A stretch of 64,000 bases of DNA, taken from Rhodococcus erythropolis NBRC 15567 (GTDB lineage: Bacteria; Actinomycetota; Actinomycetes; Mycobacteriales; Mycobacteriaceae). Both the position numbers and the translations under genes were made by a program. Numbering within the stretch: position 1 is the stretch's first letter; each line of letters starts with the position of its first letter. Location of the stretch: the NCBI RefSeq assembly GCF_001552595.1, contig NZ_BCRM01000001.1, positions 620,001 through 684,000 on the forward strand. The letters are read 5' to 3'. The notes beneath the pieces were generated by a model. It did no database searches. It saw only the letters and a program-made list of their open reading frames with translations, and was not told where the DNA came from. This document shows, piece after piece, positions 35,229 through 43,856 of this stretch.

Positions 35229-36623
35229 GTGACCGACTTGCCCAAGGACCTACTTGTCGCCCCGAAGTGGCAGGAACGCCTCGACGAACTGGCAGCCAAG
35301 CATTCGGTACCTGGCGCGCAGGTCGGTGTGATCGCGCTGGGCGAAGACGGTGCAGCGGATATCCGTGTCATCACCACCGGAGTGACGAGCCTGAACACGC
35401 GTGTCGACGTCGACGCAGACACCCTGTTCCAGTACGGATCCGCGAGCAAGATCTGGACGACGACTCTGATCATGCAGCTCGTCGACGAGGGCAAGCTGAC
35501 GCTGGACACCCTGGTGGTGGAGGTGCTTCCGGAGTTCACGATCGCGGATCCTTCCAACACGAAGGAAATCACGATCCGCCAGTTGCTCACGCACACAAGC
35601 GGTATCGACGGAGACCTGTTCAACGACACCGGCGACGGCGACGACTGCGTCGAGAAGTACGTCGACGAACTCGCGACCGCGATCAGCGTCACCGAGCCCG
35701 GCGCGCATCTGAGTTACAGCAATGCAGGTTTCGCCGTTGCCGGCCGTATCGTCGAGGTTCTTCGTGAGATGACGTGGGACGAGGCGTTGGTCGAATACCT
35801 CTGGAAGCCACTCGGATTGACGCACATCATCACCAAGGCCAAGGATGCCCCGCTGTTCCGCACCGCCGTCGGTCATGTGGCGAACCCGGATCGGACGTCG
35901 CCGGACAAGGTGGTTCCGACCAAGCAGTGGCTGCTTCCGCGCGGTATCGGTCCGGCCGGGATCATCACCGGATCCGTCAGCTCGCTTCTGACCTTCGGTG
36001 CTGCACACATGCGTGACGGCCTCGCGTTGACGGGTGAACGTATCCTGTCCGAAGAATCCGCGCGTCTGATGCGCACCCCACAGTTCGACCTGACCGCGGT
36101 TTCGAGCGTCGATCAGGCCTGGGGGCTCGGCTGGATCCTGTCCGACTGGGGCGGTGTGACGTCCGCGCAGCACGGTGGTGCGACGATCGGCCAGATCACT
36201 CGTTTTCACACCTTCCCCGAACTCGGCCTGGCCATGGCAGTTGTCACCAACTCGCGTGGTGGCGGTGCCCTGGCTCACGACATCGAGAAGGAGATCGCTC
36301 AGGAGCTCGATCTCGTTCTGCCGGAGCCGAAGTCCGAACCGGATGCAGCAGACATCGATCTGTCTCACATTCTCGGGACCTATGAATCGACAACCGTTCG
36401 AATCGAACTCACGCGTGGCGACGACGGCGGATTCCAGGTTCAGAACTTCGCCAAGGTCGAGATCGACGGCGAGCCGCCGGCCCCGCCCACCAAGGTCGTG
36501 CCTCTGTCTGCTTCCCGGTTCTCGATCAGTAACGAGAGCGCTTCTGGCGAGATGGCTCACCTCACGATCGATGGCGAGGAATATCTGTACATGACACGGC
36601 TTTTCAAGAAGATTTCCGACTAG
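35229..36623 (+). CDS. Serine beta-lactamase-family hydrolase (class C/esterase type)
   Basis: 464 aa, GTG 35229 placed 8 bp after AAGGAG. The beta-lactamase/DD-peptidase fold is seen in SASKIWTT (SxxK, about residues 78-81), YSNAG (YxN) and QHGGATIG (HGG), with a C-terminal extension of about 120 aa of beta type. No signal peptide, so it probably acts in the cytosol on an ester, amide or D-amino acid peptide. It heads a cluster with an M19 dipeptidase and another hydrolase. A true antibiotic resistance role is unlikely without export. Confidence 0.87.
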   Translation: MTDLPKDLLVAPKWQERLDELAAKHSVPGAQVGVIALGEDGAADIRVITTGVTSLNTRVDVDADTLFQYGSASKIWTTTLIMQLVDEGKLTLDTLVVEVLPEFTIADPSNTKEITIRQLLTHTSGIDGDLFNDTGDGDDCVEKYVDELATAISVTEPGAHLSYSNAGFAVAGRIVEVLREMTWDEALVEYLWKPLGLTHIITKAKDAPLFRTAVGHVANPDRTSPDKVVPTKQWLLPRGIGPAGIITGSVSSLLTFGAAHMRDGLALTGERILSEESARLMRTPQFDLTAVSSVDQAWGLGWILSDWGGVTSAQHGGATIGQITRFHTFPELGLAMAVVTNSRGGGALAHDIEKEIAQELDLVLPEPKSEPDAADIDLSHILGTYESTTVRIELTRGDDGGFQVQNFAKVEIDGEPPAPPTKVVPLSASRFSISNESASGEMAHLTIDGEEYLYMTRLFKKISD

Positions 36624-36659
36624 CCGCGGCGAGATGATTCTCTCCGCTGAATGAAATCT

Positions 36660-36698
36660 CGGGCAGGTCGAGGGCGATGAGGGCCCTCGACCTGCCCG
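36660..36698 (+). terminator. Strong 16-bp stem between serine hydrolase and dipeptidase
   Basis: CGGGCAGGTCGAGGGC (36660-36675), 7-bp loop, and the exact reverse complement (36683-36698), followed by CACTACTTTCTC. It starts 36 bp after the hydrolase stop. Probably a terminator or an attenuating stem, given that the dipeptidase ribosome site lies only about 12 bp further. Confidence 0.65.
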
Positions 36699-36721
36699 CA
36701 CTACTTTCTCGAGGAAAACTC

Positions 36722-37801
36722 ATGTTGAAACCTCTCGCTCCTTTTCCGGACGTGAATCACCCAGCGGCACTGGATGCTTACGGCCTTGCGCCGGTCATCG
36801 ACGGTCACAACGATCTGGCATGGACGGCTCGCGAAACTGCCGCATACTCGGTGGAAAATCTGGAGAAGGATTCCATATTCCAAACCGACATCGACAAACT
36901 CGGTCGCGGTGGCGTCGGTGCGCAGTTCTGGTCGGTTTACACCCCGTGTGACAGGACGGAGGCCGAGGCTGTTCAGTACACACTCGAGCAGATCGACTAT
37001 GTATACCGGATGATCGAGCGGTACCCGGATACTTTCGAATTCGCGCGCACCGGTGACGATGTGCGTCGCATCTGGAGCGAGGGCAAGGTCGCGTCATTGT
37101 TGGGTGCGGAGGGCGGTCACAGCATCGGCAGTTCGCTCGGCGTTCTGAGAATGATGGCGCGCCTTGGTCTTCGGTACATGACTCTGACGCACAACGACAA
37201 CACCGGGTGGGCGGACTCCGCGACGGACACTCGAGTACACGGCGGGCTGACCGACTTCGGTCGCGAGATCGTGCGCGAAATGAACCGGCTCGGCGTGCTC
37301 GTCGATCTGTCGCACGTCTCGGTGGAAACGATGAGAGATGCCATCGAGACGTCGTCGGCGCCGGTGATCTTCAGCCATTCGTCCTGCACTCAGCTATGCG
37401 GTCACCCCCGTAATGTTCCCGACGACGTCATGAGGCTGCTCGCGGACAACGGCGGGGTCATCATGATCGCCTTTGTGCCCATGTTCCTTTCTTCCGAGTA
37501 CAACGAGTGGTTCAAAGGCGGGCGGGTCGGCCCACGGCCGGCGATGACGGTGGACCATCTGGCCGATCACGTCGAGCATGCCCGAGACGTCGCGGGCATC
37601 GACCACATCGGTTTGGGAAGTGACTACGATGGGTTCGACGACTTTCCGGACGGTATGCAGGACGTATCCGGTTTCGCGGTGTTGATAGACCGTCTGGCGG
37701 AACGCGGTTGGTCCGCGGAGGACTTGGCAAAGCTGATGGGCAACAACGTGTTGCGTGTGCTCGACGAGACCAGTGCGGCCTCGATATCGAGCCTTTCCTA
37801 G
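36722..37801 (+). CDS. Membrane dipeptidase family M19
   Basis: 359-aa zinc dipeptidase of the renal dipeptidase family, which cuts dipeptides, often with a D-residue at the C-terminal side. ATG 36722 lies 6 bp after GAGGAAA. Zinc ligands are visible: DGHNDL (His, Asp), LGAEGGHS (bridging Glu), LVDLSHVS and IFSHSS (His), and GLGSDYDG (Asp). No signal peptide, so intracellular as in other actinobacteria. Between two hydrolases and downstream of hutC; peptide or amide scavenging is plausible. Confidence 0.9.
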   Translation: MLKPLAPFPDVNHPAALDAYGLAPVIDGHNDLAWTARETAAYSVENLEKDSIFQTDIDKLGRGGVGAQFWSVYTPCDRTEAEAVQYTLEQIDYVYRMIERYPDTFEFARTGDDVRRIWSEGKVASLLGAEGGHSIGSSLGVLRMMARLGLRYMTLTHNDNTGWADSATDTRVHGGLTDFGREIVREMNRLGVLVDLSHVSVETMRDAIETSSAPVIFSHSSCTQLCGHPRNVPDDVMRLLADNGGVIMIAFVPMFLSSEYNEWFKGGRVGPRPAMTVDHLADHVEHARDVAGIDHIGLGSDYDGFDDFPDGMQDVSGFAVLIDRLAERGWSAEDLAKLMGNNVLRVLDETSAASISSLS

Positions 37802-37832
37802 CCGTATCGACGCCGTATCGACGCCCGAGAAG

Positions 37833-38780
37833 ATGAGGATGAGAATGAAGAAGATTCGTACCGTTGCACTGAAGGTGGTTGCTTCGGTGTCCGTAGTTCT
37901 GGTTGTGCTGGTATCGATAGCGCTCGTATTCAACGTCGGCTCCAGCAAGGCGAACGTTCCGACCGCGGAAACGGGCAACCAGTTCGTGTCCGTCGACGGC
38001 AAGAACATGAGCTACTCGATTCGCGGCAGCGGTGATCGGACCATCGTGCTGCTGCCCGGGTTCGGAACGTCCGCACCGATCCTCGACTTCAAATCACTCA
38101 TCGACGAGCTTGCACCTGACTACCGCGTTGTCACGATCGAGCCCTTCGGCTACGGATACAGCGACGCAACCGACAAGGACCGCACGGCTGAGAACATCGT
38201 CGAAGAGATACACGAGGCTGTGCAGGCCTTGGGGATTGACGAATACATCCTCATGGGTCACTCCATCACAGGTGTTTATGCCTTGGACTACACCGCGAAG
38301 TACGGCGACGAGGTCACCGCTTTCGTGGGCATCGACAGCAGCGTCCCGGGGCAGCCGAACATGGACACCAAGTTCCCGATCGAAGTCTTCCGCGTTGCAA
38401 AGAAATTGGGCTTCTCCGACGTTCTGGCGAAACTCGGTGGCAGTGAGGAAACCGATGCCTACCTCGATGAAGCCGAGAAGGCAGAGATGAGCCGACTGGT
38501 CGCGAAGAACAACTTCAGCGACACGTATCTCAACGAAATGGATCACCTTTCCAGCAACTTCGCCGCGGCGATCGGCAAGACGTTCCCTGCCGATCTCCCG
38601 ATTCTGTTGTTCGCTGTACAGAATTCCAAGGTCCAGGGCTGGACAGAGCTGCACGAAGGACAGGCAGCATCGGTCGATCATGGTGAATTGGTCTTGCTGG
38701 ACGGAGACCACTACCTACACCACACCAAGTCGAAGGAGATCGCCGAGAACCTCGAAAGGTTCCTGGGCGAGCTGAACTGA
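37833..38780 (+). CDS. Membrane-anchored alpha/beta hydrolase
   Basis: 315 aa. ATG 37833 is followed by further in-frame ATGs at 37839 and 37845; MKKIRT at 37845 would be an equally good start. The N-terminus has Arg/Lys and then one strongly hydrophobic helix (about residues 10-32), so the enzyme is exported or anchored with its catalytic part outside. Fold marks: LLPGFGTSAP (oxyanion), GHSITG with the nucleophile Ser, and LLDGDHYLHH with the His. An 11-bp tandem repeat GCCGTATCGAC (37801-37822) lies before the start. Substrate unknown. Confidence 0.85.
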   Translation: MRMRMKKIRTVALKVVASVSVVLVVLVSIALVFNVGSSKANVPTAETGNQFVSVDGKNMSYSIRGSGDRTIVLLPGFGTSAPILDFKSLIDELAPDYRVVTIEPFGYGYSDATDKDRTAENIVEEIHEAVQALGIDEYILMGHSITGVYALDYTAKYGDEVTAFVGIDSSVPGQPNMDTKFPIEVFRVAKKLGFSDVLAKLGGSEETDAYLDEAEKAEMSRLVAKNNFSDTYLNEMDHLSSNFAAAIGKTFPADLPILLFAVQNSKVQGWTELHEGQAASVDHGELVLLDGDHYLHHTKSKEIAENLERFLGELN

Positions 38781-38805
38781 AACTCGTAGGACGTTAATGT
38801 TGAAT

Positions 38806-38847
38806 GCGGGGCCATCGAGTCGAGATGGTCCCGCTTCTTCTTTCTCT
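38806..38847 (+). terminator. Rho-independent terminator after alpha/beta hydrolase
   Basis: GCGGGGCCATC (38806-38816), 7-bp loop, GATGGTCCCGC (38824-38834), one G.U pair, then the pyrimidine run TTCTTCTTTCTCT. It starts 25 bp after the stop codon. Confidence 0.75.
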
Positions 38848-38867
38848 ACTGATCGTTCGGAGGCATT

Positions 38868-39374
38868 GTGGCGCAGACCTTGTCACGTGAGGAACTGGCG
38901 AGTGCGCTGGACTCGGCGTATTCGAAACTCGACGCGTTACTCGACGGCGTCGCCGAGGCCGATGCGTTCGACGCCGTTGCCGTCGATGCGTGGACGGTGC
39001 ACGACGTACTCGCTGTGCGTGTCTGGTGGGCAGAGGCCGTCGTAGAGTGGATAGGTGCCGGACTGCAAGACGAGACACCGCAGACGCCGGCTGCGGGTTA
39101 CAAGTGGACGCAAACACCCGCGCTGAACCAGTCGGTGGTCGAGGCGAGTGCAGGTACCTCGGTTCGAGAGCTTCGGGATCGTTTGCGCGCGGCTGTCGCA
39201 GCGCTGCGTCGATACGTGGGAACTCTCGAAGACGATCAACTGCTGTCGGTCGGGGTTTTCTCGTGGACCCGGACGTGGCCGGTCTCGAGGTGGATCGCCG
39301 TCAACACGATCACCCAATACACGTCGTTGTCGAAAATGATTCGGCGAGTGCTGAAGTCGAACAATCAGCCCTGA
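38868..39374 (+). CDS. ClbS/DfsB-family four-helix protein
   Basis: 168 aa; GTG 38868 after GGAGG. Matches the ClbS/DfsB (DUF1706) pattern: LSREELASALDSAYSKLDALL, WTVHDVLAVRVWW, GYKWTQTPALNQ, LRDRLRAAVAALRRYVGTL and the final WPVSRWIAVNTITQYTS. ClbS itself protects colibactin producers by opening a reactive ring, but most relatives have no known role. The usual His of DVLAHLxxW is Arg/Val here (DVLAVRVWW). Ends in a 10-bp overlap with the convergent GNAT gene. Confidence 0.75.
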   Translation: MAQTLSREELASALDSAYSKLDALLDGVAEADAFDAVAVDAWTVHDVLAVRVWWAEAVVEWIGAGLQDETPQTPAAGYKWTQTPALNQSVVEASAGTSVRELRDRLRAAVAALRRYVGTLEDDQLLSVGVFSWTRTWPVSRWIAVNTITQYTSLSKMIRRVLKSNNQP

Positions 39375-39943
39375 AGTCGATGCATCCGCCATACGTCCAG
39401 TCCGTCGGGGAGCGAGGTCTGGCCGACGATCGTGAAACCGAACCGTTGGTACAGCGGGAGATTTCGTTCGGTCGACGTGTCGAGCCAGCAAGCCTGTTCG
39501 GTTCGATCCAGTTCCGCCAAAGCATGTTTCAGTAGTGCAGAGCCCAATCCACTGCCCTGCGAACGCGGTGTCGTACCGATCGTTGCCAACGACCACGCGT
39601 GCTCGAGGGCGGGAAGCGCAGACAGTTGTTCGTCAGCCTGGAGAACGCGCTCGAACCGATCTCCGTGCAGTTCCACGATCTTCTCGACAGTCGCTTCATC
39701 AGGCTCCGGGGCGTCGGGCGGCAGGACTGCGATGACGCCGTTGCCTGAATCATCGATGTATGAACGTCCGAACGGTAGTGCCAGGTGTTCGAGGTAGATC
39801 CGTTGCAGAGCGGCGACCCGTTCCGCGTGAGAGTCTTCGGCGACGCACCAGTTCGTCCAGGGATAGTCGGCAAAAGCCTCGCCGAGAACCTCGGCGGCAC
39901 GGTCGAGGTCGTCGATGGACAGCGGTCGAACAGAATTCTGCAT
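39365..39943 (-). CDS. GNAT-family N-acetyltransferase
   Basis: 192 aa; acetyl-CoA loop RSQGSGLGSALLKHAL (about residues 127-142; Q/RxxGxG/A), then ACWLDTSTERNLPLYQRFGFTIVG as in GNAT enzymes of the Rv-type with unknown acceptors. ATG 39943. No operon partner: it ends against the ClbS-like gene and starts into a 208-bp gap before a divergent SDR in which I see no clear operator. Confidence 0.85.
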   Translation of the reverse strand: MQNSVRPLSIDDLDRAAEVLGEAFADYPWTNWCVAEDSHAERVAALQRIYLEHLALPFGRSYIDDSGNGVIAVLPPDAPEPDEATVEKIVELHGDRFERVLQADEQLSALPALEHAWSLATIGTTPRSQGSGLGSALLKHALAELDRTEQACWLDTSTERNLPLYQRFGFTIVGQTSLPDGLDVWRMHRLQG

Positions 39944-40151
39944 AGTGCCACTTCAGCACAGTGGAGTCTTCTGTCGCCACTCGATTTCGGCGGTGTAGCA
40001 GGTGCGCGGGCCGTGGTCACGTACTTGTGAGTTCATTCAAGAAAGTTGGACGCGGCTGTCGATCCTGCGTTCACTGGTAGTGATCGGGTAATCGCCGAGC
40101 TGTCAATTTCGGGCACATGAGATCCGGGTACGGCGATTCCCCGCGAAGGGA

Positions 40152-40952
40152 ATGAATATGAACAGGCTCGAAGGCAAAAATGTAGTGATCACCGGCGCCG
40201 CCAGCGGAATCGGGCGTGCAGCAGCACAACTCATGGCGGCAGAAGGCGCCAAGGTGCTGGTCGCCGACCTCGATCCAGCTCGAGCGGAGGAAGCAGCGGC
40301 GGCGATACGCGAGACCGGCGGCACTGCGCTGGGTTTCGGCGTCGATGTCATGAACGAGGAGTCTCTGGCAGCGATGATCGAAAGGGCGGTCGCCGAATTC
40401 GGTGGCATCAACGTCTTGTGCAATCACGTGGGCGGTAGTAATCCGCGCAAGGATCTCGACCTGCTCCGGATGGACCTGGACGAGTGGGATCGCGTGATGT
40501 CGCTCAACGCTCGCAGCACCGTTGTCGCGTCGCGGCTGGCGATTCCGCACATGATCAAGGCCGGCGGTGGGTCGATCGTGAACACCGCGTCGGTTGGCGG
40601 ATTGATCGGTGACTCTTTGCAGTCGGCCTACGGCGCGGCCAAGGCTGCGGTGATCCGGCTGACTCAGTACATCGCTGTTCAGTACGGGCCGGAGAACATT
40701 CGGTGCAACGCCGTGGCACCGGGTGCGATTATGACACCCGCACTCGTGGACAACATCCCGGCTGACGTCATCGAAGGAATGAAGCAGGCAAACGCGCTTC
40801 CCTACCTCGGCGAACCTGAAGACATCGCACACGCCATGGTCTACCTGGCCTCGGACGAGTCTCGCTACATGACGGGGCAGACCTTGGTGGTCGACGGGGG
40901 ACTCACCAGCAAGAGCCCGCTCGCGACCGGCCGTTCGTCGATGTTGAGCTGA
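40152..40952 (+). CDS. SDR-family oxidoreductase
   Basis: 266 aa; TGAASGIGRAAA at about residues 12-23, NHVGG replacing the usual NNAGG, SVGG with the catalytic Ser, YGAAK (about 157-161), and MTGQTLVVDGG at the end. ATG 40152 follows GAAGGGA. It faces the kshA operon and ends 2 bp from the SnoaL-like gene. A role in hydroxysteroid oxidation is suggested only by neighbourhood. Confidence 0.88.
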   Translation: MNMNRLEGKNVVITGAASGIGRAAAQLMAAEGAKVLVADLDPARAEEAAAAIRETGGTALGFGVDVMNEESLAAMIERAVAEFGGINVLCNHVGGSNPRKDLDLLRMDLDEWDRVMSLNARSTVVASRLAIPHMIKAGGGSIVNTASVGGLIGDSLQSAYGAAKAAVIRLTQYIAVQYGPENIRCNAVAPGAIMTPALVDNIPADVIEGMKQANALPYLGEPEDIAHAMVYLASDESRYMTGQTLVVDGGLTSKSPLATGRSSMLS

Positions 40953-40953
40953 G

Positions 40954-41412
40954 TCAGCTCCGCCAACCGCTGGGGCCGGCACCCAGAACCTCGATGGATC
41001 CCTGACTGGCGTGTGAATGCTTGGTGCGGTGCGTCATTCGCCACCTTCCGTCGATTCGGGTCCACGAATCGTGGTAGTCGCCGAGGGTGAAGAAGTTCAG
41101 GTGAGCTTTGCTCCCGGTGCCCACATGCATGTCGCTGACATAGGAGCGGCTGGTGGCAATATCACCGACCACCTCGACCAGCACGTTGCCGATCAGATGT
41201 TGGGTGGGACCGCACTCGTCGAGGAACGAGCGGATGGAAGCCACTACCTCGGCAGGTCCACGAAGAGTTCCGGTTCCCAGTTCTGCCGTAGCGTCCGGAG
41301 TCATGATCCGGTGGAGTTCATCCCAGTCCCGCGCGTCCATGGCTCGGGCGAACTCGAAAATGGAGCGGGTGATCTCGCGTTCGTCGAGAAGAGTGGTGAT
41401 GTCGACGCCCAT
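40954..41412 (-). CDS. SnoaL-like/NTF2-fold protein in kshA operon
   Basis: 152 aa. NTF2-like fold: helical start EREITRSIFEFARAMDARDWDEL, then LFxDDA-like MTPDATAEL, and beta strands ending WTRIDGRWRMTHRTKH. Relatives are isomerases such as ketosteroid isomerase, dehydratases or binding proteins. Asp and His in the cavity could serve as base, but no class is certain. Last gene of kshA-Cys protein-SDR-SnoaL; its ribosome site lies in a long stem (41413-41458). Confidence 0.8.
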   Translation of the reverse strand: MGVDITTLLDEREITRSIFEFARAMDARDWDELHRIMTPDATAELGTGTLRGPAEVVASIRSFLDECGPTQHLIGNVLVEVVGDIATSRSYVSDMHVGTGSKAHLNFFTLGDYHDSWTRIDGRWRMTHRTKHSHASQGSIEVLGAGPSGWRS

Positions 41413-41458
41413 GCTGTGCGCCTTTCTTAACGTCGGGGGGTTAATAAAGGCGCACAGC
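41413..41458 (-). promoter_or_regulatory. 19-bp stem covering the SnoaL-like gene's ribosome site
   Basis: GCTGTGCGCCTTTCTTAAC (41413-41431) and GTTAATAAAGGCGCACAGC (41440-41458) pair at 18 of 19 positions around an 8-bp loop. On the minus strand the AAGAAAGG ribosome site and the bases up to the ATG are inside the stem. It lies 5 bp after the SDR stop. Either a terminator without T-run or a translational control element. Confidence 0.55.
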
Positions 41459-41463
41459 AGAAG

Positions 41464-42252
41464 TCAGCGGTTCAGCAGCTTGCGCATCGCTTCGGCAGCG
41501 CCCTTGACCATCTTGTCTCGGGGGAAGCCGCTGCGCTTCTTGGCGCCTTCGTAGTTTCCTGCAGCAACCCAGATCGGGCCGTCGGCAAGGTGTTCGAGAC
41601 CTTCGCGTGCAACATCCTCGGGCTCTGCGACGTTCATGCCCGGGATGTCGAAGTTCAATCCCGCGCGAATCATGGCCGGCGTGCGAGTGACACCGAGAAT
41701 GAACTCGACGACGTGAACGCCGTACGGCTGAAGTTCGAGCCACAGGCTTTCGGCGAAGATGCGACCGAAAGCTTTCGAGGCCGCGTAGATGCTCTGGTGC
41801 TCGGAGCCCATGAATCCGGCCAGCGAACCGAGCAGCATGATGCCGCCTCGTCCGCGATCCTTCATCAAACCGCCGAAGTGGTGAGAGAGTTCGAGTTGCT
41901 TGTTGATGTTCAGCTCGATGACTCCGGCGAATCCCGTCAGATCACCGGTCACGAACTCGTGGCCGTAGCTGTTGGCGCCGGCGTTGAAGATGAGCAGGCC
42001 GACCTCGACGTCGTCGGTGACAGCCTTGATCTGGTCGAGCGCGTCGGGAACCAATAGATCCAGTGCGAGAGTGCGTACTTCGACGCCGTTGGCGCGTGCC
42101 TTGGCCGCAGTCTCCTCGAGCGGCCCCGGCTTGCGGGCGATGAGAACGAGGTTGATGCCGATCTTGCTGAGCTCGTCGGCGAACCCTGCGCCGACACCTT
42201 CGGAACCGCCGGCGATGACTGCCCACGGGCCGTAGTACTGGGGATCGATCAT
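41464..42252 (-). CDS. SDR-family oxidoreductase in kshA operon
   Basis: 262 aa; the nucleotide motif is IAGGSEGVGAGFA (about residues 13-25), then NAGAN, LLGSLAG (Ser) and YAASK (about 155-159). The GGSEGVG form marks a 17-beta-HSD12/ketoreductase-like SDR branch. The frame starts at ATG 42252, 30 bp after the small Cys gene. A steroid or acyl-type hydroxyl substrate is plausible from context. Confidence 0.88.
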   Translation of the reverse strand: MIDPQYYGPWAVIAGGSEGVGAGFADELSKIGINLVLIARKPGPLEETAAKARANGVEVRTLALDLLVPDALDQIKAVTDDVEVGLLIFNAGANSYGHEFVTGDLTGFAGVIELNINKQLELSHHFGGLMKDRGRGGIMLLGSLAGFMGSEHQSIYAASKAFGRIFAESLWLELQPYGVHVVEFILGVTRTPAMIRAGLNFDIPGMNVAEPEDVAREGLEHLADGPIWVAAGNYEGAKKRSGFPRDKMVKGAAEAMRKLLNR

Positions 42253-42282
42253 TACTACCTTCTTCGAAAGATGTTGGCTCGG

Positions 42283-42579
42283 CTAGTGAAACGGAGCGGG
42301 TACTGGTTCGCTGTCGTCGACGATCGGCTGAGGCACCGGCTCGTCGTTGAGAATCTCGAGCTTGCCGGCCGTTGCAGCGTTCACGATGGACGCGATCAAG
42401 GCGCCGCACTCCTTGCGGGGAGCACCGGGTCGTCCTTCTCGCTGCCCGAATTCACGGTCGTCGGCGATTTCGAGGCACTGGGCGCGGGCCTGGTCACTCC
42501 ACTGAACGGTGGTGTGTTCCCAACTGTTCTTCTGGACCAGGACCTGCGCCTTGCACTCAGCGCACTGAAGAGGCTGCAT
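42283..42579 (-). CDS. Small Cys-containing protein overlapping kshA
   Basis: 98 aa, not recognised. Four cysteines: Cys6 and Cys9 (CAEC), Cys35 (AQC) and Cys58 (KECG), with W20/W27 in KNSWEHTTVQWS; the C-terminus is acidic and Pro-rich. It overlaps the kshA end by 23 bp, so the two are translated together. A small zinc ribbon or iron-sulfur carrier for the oxygenase is conceivable, but spacing does not fit classical ferredoxins. The KshB reductase is not in this window. Confidence 0.7.
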   Translation of the reverse strand: MQPLQCAECKAQVLVQKNSWEHTTVQWSDQARAQCLEIADDREFGQREGRPGAPRKECGALIASIVNAATAGKLEILNDEPVPQPIVDDSEPVPAPFH

Positions 42580-43720
42580 CTTCGTCTGCCTTCTTCGCAG
42601 CGAGGTTGTCTTCGACTTCCTTCTGCCAGGCGGCGACGGGTCGCGCGGTGTCGAGTTCGAATTCGAAGCGTTCGGTCATCTCGGGAGCAATGTCCGCGAC
42701 GTCGACGTAGAACTGTTCGTACCAGCGGCGGAGCTGGTAGACCGGGCCATCCTCTTCGCACAGGAGCGGGTTCTCGATGCGAGTCTTGTTCTTCCAGATC
42801 TCGACGTCCTGCTCGAAGCCCTTGGCGATGAACGTGCCGAAGTTCGCGGCCATCGCGTCGGCGGCTTCACCCTGGAAGCGATCGGACTTCTTGACGATGA
42901 TGCCGTACTGGAGCACGAACTTGTCAGCGCTGACCGGGTAGTGGCAGTTGATGAGCACAGAGTCGACGTTGTAGTCCTCGTACTCGTAGGTCAGGTCGTC
43001 GACCATGAAGGAGGGGCCGAAGTACGTGGCAACCGAGTTGCTGCCGACCATCTTCGGGGTGCCTGCTGCGTGGGGACGCATATCGGAGCGAGCGACGCCG
43101 CGCATGTACTGCGTTGCGGCGTGGCCTTCGAAGACGTTCTTGAAGTACGTCGGGAAGGAGTAGTGCACGTAGAAGAAGTGCGCCATGTCGACGATGTTGT
43201 CGACGATTTCACGACAGTTGGTGTCGACGGTCGTGGTGTACCAGACCCAGTCGCTCCACTCGTCGCTGAGCGCGCCTTCGATACGGGGGATGGCTACGTC
43301 GTCGGTCGGCGGGTTGCCCTCGGGGTCGTGCCAGACGAAGAGCATGCCGTCCTGGTCGAGGGTCTGCCATGCGCGCGTCTTGGCCAGCGGGGGAACGCGG
43401 CGTGCATAGGGAATCTTCTGGCACTTGCCGTTGCCGCCCCAGCGCCAATCGTGGAACGGACAGGCAATGGCGTCGCCCTTGATGGTGCCCTGGCTCAGGT
43501 CGCCACCCATGTGACGGCAGTACGCGTCGAGGATCTTGACGTTGCCTTCACTGTCGGCGAAGACGACGAGCTTGGTGCCGAACGCCTCGATGGAGTGCGG
43601 CTGGCCGTCCTTGAAGGACTCCGTGAGCCCAATGCAGTGCCATCCACGTGCAAAGCGAGTAGGCGCGGTTCCAGCTTGGATCTCGCGAACTTCGTCGTTG
43701 TCGGACTGATTGATCGTCAC
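42557..43720 (-). CDS. kshA: 3-Ketosteroid 9-alpha-hydroxylase oxygenase KshA
   Basis: 387-aa Rieske oxygenase; with the reductase KshB it hydroxylates C9 of 3-ketosteroids. Rieske ligands Cys68, His70, Cys87, His90 are seen in YCRHMGGDL and CPFHDWRW; the iron site is DMAHFFYVHY (Asp178, His181, His186). These positions agree with known KshA numbering. First gene of a four-gene unit; divergent from an HsaA-like gene over a 237-bp gap. Several KshA isoforms exist in rhodococci; which one this is cannot be said. Confidence 0.92.
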   Translation of the reverse strand: MTINQSDNDEVREIQAGTAPTRFARGWHCIGLTESFKDGQPHSIEAFGTKLVVFADSEGNVKILDAYCRHMGGDLSQGTIKGDAIACPFHDWRWGGNGKCQKIPYARRVPPLAKTRAWQTLDQDGMLFVWHDPEGNPPTDDVAIPRIEGALSDEWSDWVWYTTTVDTNCREIVDNIVDMAHFFYVHYSFPTYFKNVFEGHAATQYMRGVARSDMRPHAAGTPKMVGSNSVATYFGPSFMVDDLTYEYEDYNVDSVLINCHYPVSADKFVLQYGIIVKKSDRFQGEAADAMAANFGTFIAKGFEQDVEIWKNKTRIENPLLCEEDGPVYQLRRWYEQFYVDVADIAPEMTERFEFELDTARPVAAWQKEVEDNLAAKKADEDAASSVR

Positions 43721-43856
43721 GATGAGTCCCGTCCTTTCCAGGGTCAGTGTCGACGCCCGACGCTAGGGGAGCGTGAATTACCGCTGGGGCCTCGTCTCAC
43801 TGGCCGGGACCAGCGGCGAGCGAGTGGATCCGGCGGCTGATCCCGGCCTCCGGGAC

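Noticed and set aside
35250-36701. A 483-codon open frame on - opposite the serine hydrolase
   Set aside because: The + strand gene has all beta-lactamase motifs; the antisense frame is rich in Arg and His without a recognisable fold.
37801-37822. 11-bp tandem repeat GCCGTATCGAC as an operator
   Set aside because: Adjacent direct copies with no symmetry just after a stop codon; simple duplication is enough to explain it.
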